A stretch of DNA of 64,000 nt from Saccharopolyspora shandongensis (GCF_900106995.1 NZ_FNOK01000028.1:1-64000), one strand, 5' to 3'. Shown: positions 1-8,477, counted from the first letter of the stretch. Notes: generated by a model from the letters alone, not told the origin. Translations and numbers: made by a program.

Positions 1-1
1 T

Positions 2-289
2 CCGGCAACCTTGATCTGGGATGGACTGTCCGCCCACCGTTCGAAAGACATGAAAGCCTGGCTGGCCACCCAACGACACTGGCTGCGCGTCGAGCGGCTG
101 CCCGCCTACGCACCCGAGCTCAACCCAGTCGAACAAGTCTGGGGCAACATCAAAACAACCGAGCTGGCCAACCTCTGCCCCGAGCACATCGACGAAGCAC
201 ATACCGCCGCGGGCACCGGCCTGGACCGCATAGGCAACAGCTACCAACTGTGCTTCTCCTTTCTCGACCACACCGGACTCCGCCTATGA
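2..289 (+). mobile_element. IS630-family transposase, C-terminal fragment cut by the window edge
   Basis: The frame is open from the first bases of the window, so the 5' part lies outside it. The visible segment carries the end of the DDE catalytic domain: a strand with LIWDGLSAH (second catalytic Asp), then YAPELNPVEQVW containing the last acidic residue, as in IS630/Tc1-type DDE_3 transposases. It ends at a normal stop codon. I cannot see the terminal inverted repeat or TA target duplication with confidence. Whether the element is intact depends on sequence to the left. Confidence 0.85.
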
Positions 290-378
290 ACCAAGATCAC
301 CCAAATACCAAAAGATCATTAGGTCATGCGCGGGTCCCCGCTGCACGGCAGATCATGTTCTTTCCGGGTGCCATGCGT

Positions 379-1002
379 CTACGTCGGGACGGCGTAGGCG
401 ACGATGTTGTGATCGTATTCGTGGGTGCTGTCGTTGAAGGGGCCTCCGCAGGTGATCAATACCAGGCGGGGGTGGCCGGTACGGTCGAACACGTCCGCTG
501 GCAGGGATGCCTTCGAGTAGCTGCGCACTGCCGCGATCCGGTACCGGGTCGTGCTGTGCGCGGAGGTGATCTCGAGAGGATCGCCCGGCTGGAGATCAGC
601 CACCTGGAACAAGGCGCCCGGGCCGGCGCTGCGGGTGTCGACGTGCCCGGCCAGCACGACTGTGCCGTGCCGGGAACCCGGTGCGGCGCCGGCGCTCCAC
701 CAGCCGACCACGCTGGGTGATTCGGGCACGCCCAGCTGCTGGTCCGGCCCGGGCAAAACCGGTTGTACCGGCGCGTCGACGCCCAATGTCGGTAGCCGCG
801 CCCGCTGCGGCACCTCGCTCGGTGACGCCGGCTCCAGCGCTTCCTTCTCCGCAGCAGGAGCAGGTCCCGTATGGGCGGGCGGGACGGTTCCGACATGCGG
901 CAGGGTGGGACCGCTGGCCAGAACATGGCCGAGTCCCGCCGCCACAGTCACCAGACCGAGCGTCAGCAGAGCCTCCGGCACCCGGCGTCGCCATGAGCTC
1001 AC
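379..1002 (-). CDS. Class F sortase (membrane-anchored transpeptidase)
   Basis: 207 aa. One N-terminal membrane segment (about residues 11-30) is followed by a Pro/Ala-rich linker and a sortase domain. The catalytic His lies in VLAGHVDT (H120) and the Cys in LITCGGPF (C185), the class E/F pattern. The Arg usually found a few residues before the end (Y-R-D-N type) is not evident; the sequence reads EYDHN. The start is GTG and overlaps the stop of the upstream DUF4142 gene by four bases (GTGA), so the two are probably translationally coupled. Sortases attach secreted proteins to the cell wall; the substrate here is unknown. Confidence 0.85.
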   Translation of the reverse strand: MSSWRRRVPEALLTLGLVTVAAGLGHVLASGPTLPHVGTVPPAHTGPAPAAEKEALEPASPSEVPQRARLPTLGVDAPVQPVLPGPDQQLGVPESPSVVGWWSAGAAPGSRHGTVVLAGHVDTRSAGPGALFQVADLQPGDPLEITSAHSTTRYRIAAVRSYSKASLPADVFDRTGHPRLVLITCGGPFNDSTHEYDHNIVAYAVPT

Positions 1003-1712
1003 CCGAGCTGCCGGCGCCGACGCAGCAGCACCACGCCTGCACCCACGGAAATCGCCAGACCTCCCGCCACCAGGCCCAGATCGGCAGCGTGGGACTGTGC
1101 TCGCTCCACCAGCCCGCCGGAACCCGTGTTGGCCCCCTTCGGCGCAATTCCGAGGGCCTTCGCATCCGCCTGGGCATGGCTCAGGTGCTTGAGCACCGTC
1201 GGGAGAAAGTCCTTCGCGTAGGCCTGCACGTCAGCATCCCGGCCGGAGTCGATTTCGGCACGCGTTTGCGTGCTCGCCTCCTGGTGTCCGGAGATCTGCG
1301 CCTGCAGATAGGTGGTGTCGAACATAGCGCCGGACGCGCTCTCCAACTGCTTCCCGATGTTCTGCTGTCCCGCATTCGGCGACGACGGCAGCGTCACGCC
1401 CTTCTGACCGGCCAACTGCTCGAGCTTGCTCTGCGCGTTCTGGTGGTCGGCGAGCGTTTCCTGCGCCAGCGACCGCACCTGCGGCGTGGTGGCCTTCTGC
1501 AGCGCCAGCTTGCCTATGGTGATCTCCGCCAGATTCACCTGCGCAGCCTGCGTGATGAAGGAGTTGTCCTGTTCCGCCAGTTCGGCGGCTGCGATGCCGA
1601 ACGACTGCGCCGGGTTTGTCGACGGCGGGGCCGCGTGCGCCGCAACGCCGGGCACAGCCAACGCCGCCACCAAAGCCGCACCACCGAACGCTGCCGCAGC
1701 GCATTTCCTCAT
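999..1712 (-). CDS. DUF4142 secreted/membrane-anchored protein
   Basis: About 237 aa. It has an N-terminal signal peptide (hydrophobic stretch ending AHAAPPS), a helical ferritin-like DUF4142 domain (about residues 30-190) and a C-terminal hydrophobic segment followed by an Arg-rich tail (RRRR). That end resembles a cell-wall sorting signal, but I see no LPXTG-type pentapeptide before it. The ATG at 1712 is chosen because it starts a clean signal peptide; an in-frame ATG at 1724 is possible and the frame stays open to 2027. Its stop overlaps the sortase start, so it is the obvious candidate sortase client or partner. The biochemical role of DUF4142 is unknown. Confidence 0.8.
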   Translation of the reverse strand: MRKCAAAAFGGAALVAALAVPGVAAHAAPPSTNPAQSFGIAAAELAEQDNSFITQAAQVNLAEITIGKLALQKATTPQVRSLAQETLADHQNAQSKLEQLAGQKGVTLPSSPNAGQQNIGKQLESASGAMFDTTYLQAQISGHQEASTQTRAEIDSGRDADVQAYAKDFLPTVLKHLSHAQADAKALGIAPKGANTGSGGLVERAQSHAADLGLVAGGLAISVGAGVVLLRRRRQLG

Positions 1713-1724
1713 CCTGGTCACCAT

Positions 1725-2112
1725 CCCCCCAGTCAAGAGCCATTTCCGTGCGGGGATACCCCAGATGCCGCAGCAGAAACTCCGGTGTAATACCGGATCT
1801 TCGGCCGGTTGGCATGATTCGCTCCTGGTTCGCCGGTTCGATCGAGTTTCGGCGATCAGACCAAGAATCACAACACATGGCAGAAGTCCCCATGAACTGC
1901 ACTTGCGCGACGGCCAGCGGGCCTTCACCAACGTCGGGCTGACAGAATTTGAACCTGCGTCACCTTGACTACCCAGCTCTGTCCACAATTGAGAGCTACC
2001 AGCGAAACCCGAGAAACCAGGGCACAAACCAGCGCGGATCGCCGATGTTAGCGCGACGGATCGGCGTGTCAGCGCACTACCGAACCGGCCCTATGGCACT
2101 GCACCGCTGTTG
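1725..2112. other. Non-coding gap between two minus-strand genes
   Basis: About 390 bp upstream of the DUF4142 gene and downstream of the CopC-domain gene. It should hold the promoter of the DUF4142-sortase pair. The short reading frames here lack protein-like composition or a ribosome binding site. I see no RNA gene or clear terminator. Confidence 0.4.
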
Positions 2113-2760
2113 TTACCGACTACGCCCTAGGCGCCGGATAACTACTGCGCCTATTGCCAAGAGGACCACGATGAGGACTCCTCCGCCGATCCACCATGCC
2201 AACGCGTTGCCGGTGCTGTCGGGCCGAGTGTGTCCTGAGTTCGGGGGAACGTTCGTCGGTGGCGGGCTCGCCGTTGTCGGCGGAGGGCTGGAGATTCCTA
2301 CCGAAACGCTGAACCCTACGGTGCCGCTGACGGGGTGGCCATCCGCAGAAACGACGCGGTAGGCCAGCGTGTAGCCGCCTTTGGCCAAGCCCGGGAGCGG
2401 TTGCATGATGGTGCCGTTCTCGACGGTTGGCCGGGCCAGCGGAACCTGGGCTCCGGTTTGATCGGTCAGGGCGACCGTGACGAAGCGCGGATCGAGCGGA
2501 TCGCTGAAGCGCAATGTACTCACCGGAGGGGCCTGTTCGAGCACCGCGCCGTTGGCTGGATCGCTGCCGATGAGGGCGGCATGCGCCGAAGCAGGTAGTT
2601 GCACGGCAGCCAAACCGAGCAAGGCCACGACGCACAGGAATGCGGCGCGGGTGCCGATTCGAACACTCCGCCCGATGTCCTTGGCGATCTCGTCGTGGAC
2701 ACCTCGGCGTGCGACGTGGCGCGATGCCTCGCCCTTGTCGATGCTGGCCGGCTGGAACAT
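2113..2760 (-). CDS. copC: CopC-domain copper resistance protein with C-terminal membrane anchor
   Basis: About 215 aa from the ATG at 2760 (preceded by AAGGGCGAGG); the frame is open to 2877. After a signal/membrane segment the mature region begins with the A-H-A motif whose His is the usual Cu(II) ligand of CopC, followed by a beta-sandwich domain containing SADGHPVSG (second conserved His). A Pro/Thr linker leads to a single C-terminal membrane helix and a basic tail. This is the actinobacterial membrane-tethered CopC form. Predicted to bind copper outside the membrane. It sits with three other copper-related genes. Confidence 0.85.
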   Translation of the reverse strand: MFQPASIDKGEASRHVARRGVHDEIAKDIGRSVRIGTRAAFLCVVALLGLAAVQLPASAHAALIGSDPANGAVLEQAPPVSTLRFSDPLDPRFVTVALTDQTGAQVPLARPTVENGTIMQPLPGLAKGGYTLAYRVVSADGHPVSGTVGFSVSVGISSPPPTTASPPPTNVPPNSGHTRPDSTGNALAWWIGGGVLIVVLLAIGAVVIRRLGRSR

Positions 2761-2893
2761 GGCCTCGCCCTTCGCATCCGATCTGTGCCGTGGAAATGCG
2801 GGCATGCCGCTTCTTCGGATTAGAAGACGCTCGTGACCTGGTGGCAAGTCTCGCACTGCCCCATCGGCGACCGGCACTGCGCGCCCCGGTCGG

Positions 2894-3661
2894 TCACAGA
2901 ATGACGAAGAGCATGTACGCCATGCCCAGCTCCATCCCGAAAGCCGTGGCGTGACCGATTTCAGGACTCAGCAGAACCCGACGGCCCAGGGGCATGCCCG
3001 CGTCGCCGGACTTCGGCCTTCCGGCTTCTCGGCGGGTGATCAGGTCGACAGCCGAGTAGCCGGCCCGGAGCACGAAAAAGGTCATCAGCACCCAGGCCAC
3101 CACCGAAAGCGCGATGCCAGAACCGTGCCCCTCGATGCCGGGCACGTCGGCGGTTGAGCCGTGCACGTGTCCCGCCCCAGGGACGGCAGGCGGTGGATCG
3201 TGCGTGTGCGCCGACGGCGGCGGGACCGCCTGACCTGGTTTGACCGAGTTGAACCCGTGCGATGGGGCCGCGGCGAACATGCAGACCATGGCCAGATCGA
3301 CCACGAGCAGGTGGACGTACTGGGTTCTGGTCACACCGCCGCGCCCGGCGCTCGAATTCGGGCGTACTCGGTAGATCACGAAACAGATCCACACAGCGCT
3401 CGCGAGGAAGAACGCCACCCACCAGCCTCGTGGGCCGACTCCGCCACCGGCCGCGAACATCACGCACATACCCACACCGGTGAGCACGTGCGTGAAAGTC
3501 ACCGAGAAGTCGCCAGGCATCGCCGTGCCCTCCTCGGTATGCCAGAACTCGGACAGCAGGCGCACCAGAGCAGCCAGAGTGAGGACCCCGAGCGCGGCGA
3601 GCAGTGCCCAGCGAATCCACCCTGGTCCGTCCACAACCCCTCCCGAGCACCGGCTGCGCAT
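2894..3661 (-). CDS. DUF5134 polytopic membrane protein with His-rich insert
   Basis: About 255 aa from the ATG at 3661; a GTG at about 3634 directly behind GGGAGGGG is an alternative. The frame runs on to 4126, but that part lies antisense to the Cys-rich gene and is not protein-like. Five to six hydrophobic helices are visible. Between the middle helices is a loop rich in His (HTHDPPP, GHVHG, EGHG) that could bind metal. The family is DUF5134, often found near copper genes in actinomycetes; its function is not established. It lies between copC and the copper-storage gene, so a role in copper handling is inferred. Confidence 0.75.
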   Translation of the reverse strand: MRSRCSGGVVDGPGWIRWALLAALGVLTLAALVRLLSEFWHTEEGTAMPGDFSVTFTHVLTGVGMCVMFAAGGGVGPRGWWVAFFLASAVWICFVIYRVRPNSSAGRGGVTRTQYVHLLVVDLAMVCMFAAAPSHGFNSVKPGQAVPPPSAHTHDPPPAVPGAGHVHGSTADVPGIEGHGSGIALSVVAWVLMTFFVLRAGYSAVDLITRREAGRPKSGDAGMPLGRRVLLSPEIGHATAFGMELGMAYMLFVIL

Positions 3662-3734
3662 GATCCCTGGCAGCGCCAAAACTTGCGGATTACGGTTGGA
3701 AGGTCTCAGGAACGTCGCGCTCGGAGGTGTCGTG

Positions 3735-4142
3735 ATGCTCAAAACGCGAGAGCTTTTCGACAGCTTGACCGCCAAGCCCACACTGAGCAGTGACAATCTT
3801 GCCGCTGCTGTCGATGCGCTGCAGGACTGCGTCGAGGCCGTGACCGCATGCGCCGCCGCGATGCTGACCGAGGACGACCTGCAGTCCCTGGCCAGCGCAG
3901 TGAGCCGTGACATGGATTGCGCTGACGTGGTCACCGCGACCCGCAACGTGCTCACCCGCGCCAGCGGCGTCGACACCAGCCTCCTCAGCGCACAGCTGGA
4001 AGCATGTCTGGTCGCCTGCGAACGCAGCCACGACCTGTGCAGCAAACACGCCGAGCGCCACAAGCACTGCCGGATGTGCGCGGACGCGACACGGCACTGC
4101 GCAGACATGTGCCGCCAAGCGCTCAACTCACTGCACCGCTGA
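3735..4142 (+). CDS. Four-helix-bundle copper-binding protein (Csp/DUF326-like)
   Basis: 135 aa, starting at the ATG at 3735 with GGAGG seven bases upstream. It has no signal peptide. Cys residues recur at helical spacing (DCVEAVTAC, ACLVAC, LCSKH, HCRMC, HCADMC) with several His, the signature of cysteine-rich copper-storage proteins that line the inside of a four-helix bundle with Cys-Cu(I) sites. Likely cytosolic copper sequestration. It is divergent from the DUF5134 gene, so the short interval around 3662-3734 should contain two promoters. Confidence 0.85.
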   Translation: MLKTRELFDSLTAKPTLSSDNLAAAVDALQDCVEAVTACAAAMLTEDDLQSLASAVSRDMDCADVVTATRNVLTRASGVDTSLLSAQLEACLVACERSHDLCSKHAERHKHCRMCADATRHCADMCRQALNSLHR

Positions 4143-4229
4143 CCGCAGATCAGAGGCGGCCAACTTCGCCGTCAAGCGCTACCGGAGGACGACCCGGTCG
4201 CGAATTCCCGCGATCCGCTTCGACTCCTG

Positions 4230-4571
4230 TCAGGGCCGCAGTGCTTCGACGATCCGCTGCGCGTCGGTGCGGTAGACGTCGAGCAGGTCGAGGTTCTCCT
4301 CCGGATAGTTGATCAGGGAAACCTGCTTCGCAGGCGAGCCCGGCAGGACCGGCCCGGTCGACATGTGCGCGTTGTCGAGCACCAGATCCGGTTGCTTGGC
4401 AGACAGATCGGCGAGTTGCGCAGGCGTCACCGGCTGCGGCCCGTAAGTACCCACCACGTCGGCGCCGGCCAGCTGTGAGATGTAGGTGACGTATCGGCCT
4501 GCCACGGCGCGATGAGTATCGGTATGGGCGCGATGTTGCTCTCGTCGCTGTAGCCCCTGAAACGGGTGGAG
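4230..4571 (-). pseudogene. Remnant of a metal ABC transporter substrate-binding protein (TroA/ZnuA-like)
   Basis: The C-terminal 91 codons (4230-4505) encode a solute-binding-protein tail with AGRYVTYISQLAGADVVGTYG and LVLDNAHMSTG. The preceding part, GYSDESNIAPIPILIAPWQ, lies in another frame (to about 4571), and the two join if about four bases are restored near 4497. The N-terminal lobe is missing: the fragment begins right after the copA stop codon. This is therefore a truncated and frameshifted relic of a Zn/Mn/Cu-type uptake system. No permease or ATPase partner is present. Confidence 0.75.
4551..4561. repeat. 11-bp direct repeat, left copy flanking copA
   Basis: TAGCCCCTGAA at 4551-4561 is repeated exactly at 6877-6887, and the match resumes (ACGG) after one extra A. 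The two copies bracket the copA reading frame. The substrate-binding-protein relic begins at this copy. Confidence 0.7.
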
Positions 4572-6854
4572 CTACGCCTCCGGTAGCGCGGTGTCGCCGT
4601 CGCGGTGGGCCGTGCTACCGGAGAAGCGGCGCAGTCGTTGGCTGTTCGACACGACGAGCACCGAGGACAGAGCCATCGCGGCCGCGGCGATGAGCGGATT
4701 GAGCAGGCCGAGCGCCGCAAGCGGAAGGGCGGCGACGTTGTAGCCGAACGCCCAGACCAGGTTGCCGCGAATCGTGCGGAGCGTGCGGCGGGCCAGCCTG
4801 ATCGAATCCGGGACGGCGGTGAGGTCCTCGCGGACCAGGACGATGTCGGCGGCGTTGATCGCGACGTGAGTGCCCGAACCGATGGCGAGCCCGAGATCGG
4901 CGCATGCCAGGGCGGGTGCGTCGTTCACGCCATCACCGACGACCGCGACCGCACGTCCCTCGGACTGCAGGCGCCGCACGACTTCGACCTTCTCGTCCGG
5001 CAGGACCTCGGCGATCACCTCGCCGATGCCCACTTCCTCGGCGACTTTCCGCGCGGTGGCGTCGTTGTCGCCGGTGAGCATCACCGTGCGCAGGCCGATG
5101 CGGTGCAGTTCGGCCACAGCGGCCGCAGCCGACGGTTTGACCCGGTCCGCCACCGCGATCACGGCAACCGCACTCCCGTCGCAACCGACGACGACCGTCG
5201 TGTTGCCCTGCTGCTCCCATTTCCGGCGCGTGCGGTCGAGATCCTCCGGCAACACCAGACCACGCTCGTGGAAAAGCTTGGCGCGTCCCACAAGCACGTC
5301 GTGGCCCTCGACGATTCCAGTGGCCCCCAGCCCTGGCATGCCCGCGAACCGCTCGACCTGCGGCAGAGTCTCCAGCTCCGCGCGCGCGTGGGAGCTGATC
5401 GCCGCAGCGACCGCGTGTTCGGAGACGTCCTCCACTGCGCCGGCCAGGCGCAGCACACGACGCACGTCGACGTCGGGGACGCAGCTCACCTCGACCACGG
5501 TCATCCGGCCGTCGGTGACGGTGCCGGTCTTGTCCAGAACCACGGTATCGATGTCCTGTGTGGACTCCAGTGACCGGTAGCCCTTGATGAAGATCCCCAG
5601 CTGCGCCGCCCGGCCCGACGCCACCATGAGAGCCGTTGGTGTCGCCAGTCCCAGCGCACACGGGCAGGCGATGACCAGCACGGCCAGCGCCGCGGTGAAC
5701 GCTTCCTGCGGCGACCCCACCGCGAGCAGCCATCCGAGCAACGTGCCCGCCGCCGCCACCAGCACGGCGGGCACGAAGTAGGCGGAGATGCGGTCGGCAA
5801 GCCGCTGGACCGCGGCCTTGCCCGACTGCGCCTCCTCGACCATCCGCACCATCGCCGCCAGCTGGGTGTCCTGACCGACCCTGGTCGCTTCGACGACCAG
5901 CCAGCCGTTCAGCACGACCGTGCCCCCGACGACCTCGTCGTTCGCGATGACCTCGACCGGAACCGACTCACCGGTCATCGCGCTGCAGTCGACCGCGGCC
6001 TGCCCGTCGACCACGCGACCATCGGTGCCGATCGTCTCCCCCGCCCGCACGAGGAACCGCTGGCCGACGCCCAGTTCATCGACGGGAACCTGACGCTGTG
6101 AGCCGTCGTCGAGCAGCACGGTCACGGCCTTGGCCCCGAGCGCGGCGAGCTCGCGCAGCGCATCACCCGCGTTGCGGTGCGCCCTGGCCTCGACGTAGCG
6201 ACCGGCCAGCACGAACGCCGTGACCCCGGCCGCCACCTCCAGGTAGATCGCCCCTTCCGGCCGCAGCAGAAGCCGCCACCCCACCGCATCGCCGGCACTC
6301 CCGGTCTGGAAGAACATGGCGTACAACGACCAGCCTGTCGCCGCCGTGATCCCGAGCGACACGAGTGTGTCCATCGAGGACGCCCGGTGCCGCGCGTTGA
6401 TCAGGGCCGCGCGGTGCAACGGCCACGCCGCCCACCCGACGACAGGCAGGGCAAGCACGAGGAGCAGCCACTGCCAACCGGTGAACCGCGCCTGCGGCAG
6501 GAACATGAACAACAGCGACAGGTCGCAAATGGGCACGAACAGCGCGATCGAGACCACCATGCGGCGCCAGAGATCGCGTGCCCGGTCATCGTCCGGTTCC
6601 GCCTCGCTTGCCGGAGCGAGCACCGCAGCCTGATACCCGGCTTTCTCCACGGTCTCCACCAGCAGCGCATCGTCGACCGACGACGCCGCCGTCACGCTCG
6701 CGCGCCTGGCTGCGTAGTTCACGGTGGCGTGCACACCGTCGAGCTTGTTGAGCTTGCGTTCGATGCGCGCGGAGCAAGCGGCACACGTCATGCCGCTCAC
6801 CGACAACTCCACGCGCCGTCCGACGCCGGTGCTGTCGGCGGTCAATGACTTCAC
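4572..6854 (-). CDS. copA: Copper-exporting P1B-type ATPase CopA
   Basis: About 760 aa. An N-terminal HMA domain has GMTCAAC (Cu(I)-binding CxxC). Membrane helices follow, then the actuator motif TGES, the transport CPC motif (IACPCALGL), the phosphorylation site DKTGT, a nucleotide-binding domain with SEHAVA (where many relatives have SEHPL), GDGVNDAP, and final helices with YN and MALSS, the pattern of group 1B-1 Cu(I) exporters. I chose the GTG at 6854 (AAAGG upstream); the frame is open to 6929 but that leader is not conserved-looking. It is divergent from the SigC-like gene and flanked by short direct repeats. Confidence 0.93.
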   Translation of the reverse strand: MKSLTADSTGVGRRVELSVSGMTCAACSARIERKLNKLDGVHATVNYAARRASVTAASSVDDALLVETVEKAGYQAAVLAPASEAEPDDDRARDLWRRMVVSIALFVPICDLSLLFMFLPQARFTGWQWLLLVLALPVVGWAAWPLHRAALINARHRASSMDTLVSLGITAATGWSLYAMFFQTGSAGDAVGWRLLLRPEGAIYLEVAAGVTAFVLAGRYVEARAHRNAGDALRELAALGAKAVTVLLDDGSQRQVPVDELGVGQRFLVRAGETIGTDGRVVDGQAAVDCSAMTGESVPVEVIANDEVVGGTVVLNGWLVVEATRVGQDTQLAAMVRMVEEAQSGKAAVQRLADRISAYFVPAVLVAAAGTLLGWLLAVGSPQEAFTAALAVLVIACPCALGLATPTALMVASGRAAQLGIFIKGYRSLESTQDIDTVVLDKTGTVTDGRMTVVEVSCVPDVDVRRVLRLAGAVEDVSEHAVAAAISSHARAELETLPQVERFAGMPGLGATGIVEGHDVLVGRAKLFHERGLVLPEDLDRTRRKWEQQGNTTVVVGCDGSAVAVIAVADRVKPSAAAAVAELHRIGLRTVMLTGDNDATARKVAEEVGIGEVIAEVLPDEKVEVVRRLQSEGRAVAVVGDGVNDAPALACADLGLAIGSGTHVAINAADIVLVREDLTAVPDSIRLARRTLRTIRGNLVWAFGYNVAALPLAALGLLNPLIAAAAMALSSVLVVSNSQRLRRFSGSTAHRDGDTALPEA

Positions 6855-6876
6855 GGAAAAGCAAACCTTTCGGACA

Positions 6877-6887
6877 TAGCCCCTGAA
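6877..6887. repeat. 11-bp direct repeat, right copy flanking copA
   Basis: Second exact copy of TAGCCCCTGAA, lying just upstream of the copA start on the minus strand. See the left copy at 4551-4561. Confidence 0.7.
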
Positions 6888-6982
6888 CGGTGCTGTTCCT
6901 GCACACCGAGTCGCGATGGGCTCGATCAAGTACGCCGGTCGAACATGGCGCTGAACAGGTGGTCGCGCACCGGCGGCGAAAA

Positions 6983-7024
6983 GTTCCCGCCGATTGGGAA
7001 CGCCCTGTCAAACAAGTTGTGTCG
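6983..7024. promoter_or_regulatory. Back-to-back GGGAAC promoter-like elements between copA and sigC
   Basis: The interval holds an inverted repeat GTTCCC-N7-GGGAAC (6983-7001). Each arm reads as an ECF -35 box (GGGAAC) in opposite directions. On the plus strand GTGTCG follows after 17 bases; on the minus strand CGACC follows after 17. This would drive sigC rightward and copA leftward from one site, fitting autoregulation by the adjacent sigma factor. Spacing and -10 matches are only approximate. Confidence 0.45.
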
Positions 7025-7085
7025 CCCGGCACACAACCCGGCCAGCTGTACTCAGGGCACCGCGGGCCGACTAGCCTGCCGGTCT

Positions 7086-7649
7086 ATGAGTCGCTCCGAG
7101 GCTGAGGATGCCCGGCTGACCAAGCTGGCGCTGGCGGCGAGATCAGGTGACCGCGGCGCACTGGAGCGCTTCATCCAAGGCACCCAACGCGACGTATGGC
7201 GCTTCATCGCCCACCTCGCCGGCATCCACCACGCCGACGACCTCACCCAAGAGACCTACCTGCGGACCCTCAAGAGCATCCGCCGGTTCTCCGGGCGCTC
7301 CTCGGCACGCACCTGGCTGCTGTCCATCGCCCGCCGCGTCGTCGTCGACCAGATCCGCTACGAACGTTCCCGGCCCCGCACCGACTCCGGCGTGGACTGG
7401 GCCACCGCCGCCGACCAGGCACGAGGCGGGAATCAACGGTTCGAGAGCATCGTCGAGCTGAACATCCTGCTGGACGAACTGGACGACGAACGCCGCGAGG
7501 CGCTGCTGCTCACCCAGGTGCTCGGCTTGTCGTACCAGGAAACCGCCGAGATCTGCGGGTGCGCGCTGGGCACCGTGCGCTCCCGGGTGGCTCGTGCGCG
7601 TGAGCAACTGCTGGAGAAGACCGCCCAGCAATCCGAAGGAACCGGCTGA
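7086..7649 (+). CDS. sigC: ECF RNA polymerase sigma factor, SigC family
   Basis: 187 aa from the ATG at 7086; the frame is open upstream but not protein-like. Region 2 includes QRDVWRFIAHL and the DDLTQETYLR motif, then RTWLLSIARRVVVDQIR. Region 4 has REALLLTQVLGLSYQETAEICGC and GTVRSRVARAR, the helix-turn-helix that reads the -35 box. The protein closely resembles mycobacterial SigC along its length as I remember it. It is followed after 44 bases by a zf-HC2 membrane protein, the likely anti-sigma factor, and is divergent from copA. A copper-responsive role is inferred from the neighbours. Confidence 0.88.
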   Translation: MSRSEAEDARLTKLALAARSGDRGALERFIQGTQRDVWRFIAHLAGIHHADDLTQETYLRTLKSIRRFSGRSSARTWLLSIARRVVVDQIRYERSRPRTDSGVDWATAADQARGGNQRFESIVELNILLDELDDERREALLLTQVLGLSYQETAEICGCALGTVRSRVARAREQLLEKTAQQSEGTG

Positions 7650-7693
7650 ACCGCGAACCCGGCTGGAACCTTTCCCGCTCCTCAAACGACAGT

Positions 7694-8449
7694 ATGGACG
7701 TGGACTGCTACACCTACCGCGAGGCGCTGTCGGCCAGGCTGGACGGCGAGCCGGCGCCAGTGCCCGACAACCAACTGGAGGGCCACCTCGCGGAATGCGC
7801 CGGCTGCCGGTCCTGGCAGCAACGCGCCGCGGACCTCAACCGGGCGCTGCGCGTCCGCCCCGTAGAAGCGACACCGGACCTGACCCGGTCCATCCTCGAC
7901 GCCGCACGACCCATGCACCACCACATCCTGCGACGGTGGCCCCGGATCCTGCTCGCGGCCGTCGCGATCTGCCAGGTCGTCCTCGGGGCCGCGCAAATGC
8001 TGGGGATCGACTACTTCGGCGACCACGCTCACCACGCGGACATGGGCGATGTCATGACCGGACACCTGCTCAACGAGAGCACCGCGTGGAACCTGGCCCT
8101 CGGCCTCGGCATGCTCTGGACCGCCTGGCGGGTCCGCGCGAGTTCCGGTCTGCTGCCGGTGATGGCCGTCTTCCTCGCCGTGCTGAGCGGATTCAGCATC
8201 TACGACCTCGTCAACGCCGAGGTCCCCGCCAGTCGCCTCCTCTCCCACGGCCTCCTGGTCCTCGGCTTGGTCCTACTCCTCGTGGTGCAGCGCGACCTCC
8301 TGCGCTGGCGCCCCCAACCAGGCGACGAGCAGGCCCCGCACCCGCACTCGACCACAACCGCCCACCAGCCCACGGAACCCGAGTTCAGCCCCGACCCGGA
8401 GCAGGACCACAGATACCTGGGCCCCACCGGCTACCGGCAGGCGGGCTGA
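7694..8449 (+). CDS. zf-HC2 membrane protein, probable anti-sigma factor for the SigC-like protein
   Basis: 251 aa. The N-terminal 80 residues contain the zinc-binding anti-sigma pattern H-x3-C-x2-C (HLAECAGC). Then come about four to five membrane helices (roughly 85-210) with a His-rich segment between the first two (GDHAHHADMGD, then GHLLN), and a hydrophilic C-terminus. ECF sigma factors are commonly held inactive by such a neighbour. The His/Asp-rich extracytoplasmic loop could be the metal sensor. It is co-directional with the sigma gene and probably in one operon. Confidence 0.8.
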   Translation: MDVDCYTYREALSARLDGEPAPVPDNQLEGHLAECAGCRSWQQRAADLNRALRVRPVEATPDLTRSILDAARPMHHHILRRWPRILLAAVAICQVVLGAAQMLGIDYFGDHAHHADMGDVMTGHLLNESTAWNLALGLGMLWTAWRVRASSGLLPVMAVFLAVLSGFSIYDLVNAEVPASRLLSHGLLVLGLVLLLVVQRDLLRWRPQPGDEQAPHPHSTTTAHQPTEPEFSPDPEQDHRYLGPTGYRQAG

Positions 8450-8477
8450 CGACACGGCCCACACCAGCACGACGCCG

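Noticed and set aside
3662..4126. Long N-terminal extension of the DUF5134 frame opposite the Cys-rich gene
   Set aside because: Its composition is that of an antisense shadow (Arg/Ser/Ala runs) and it overlaps a well-supported gene.
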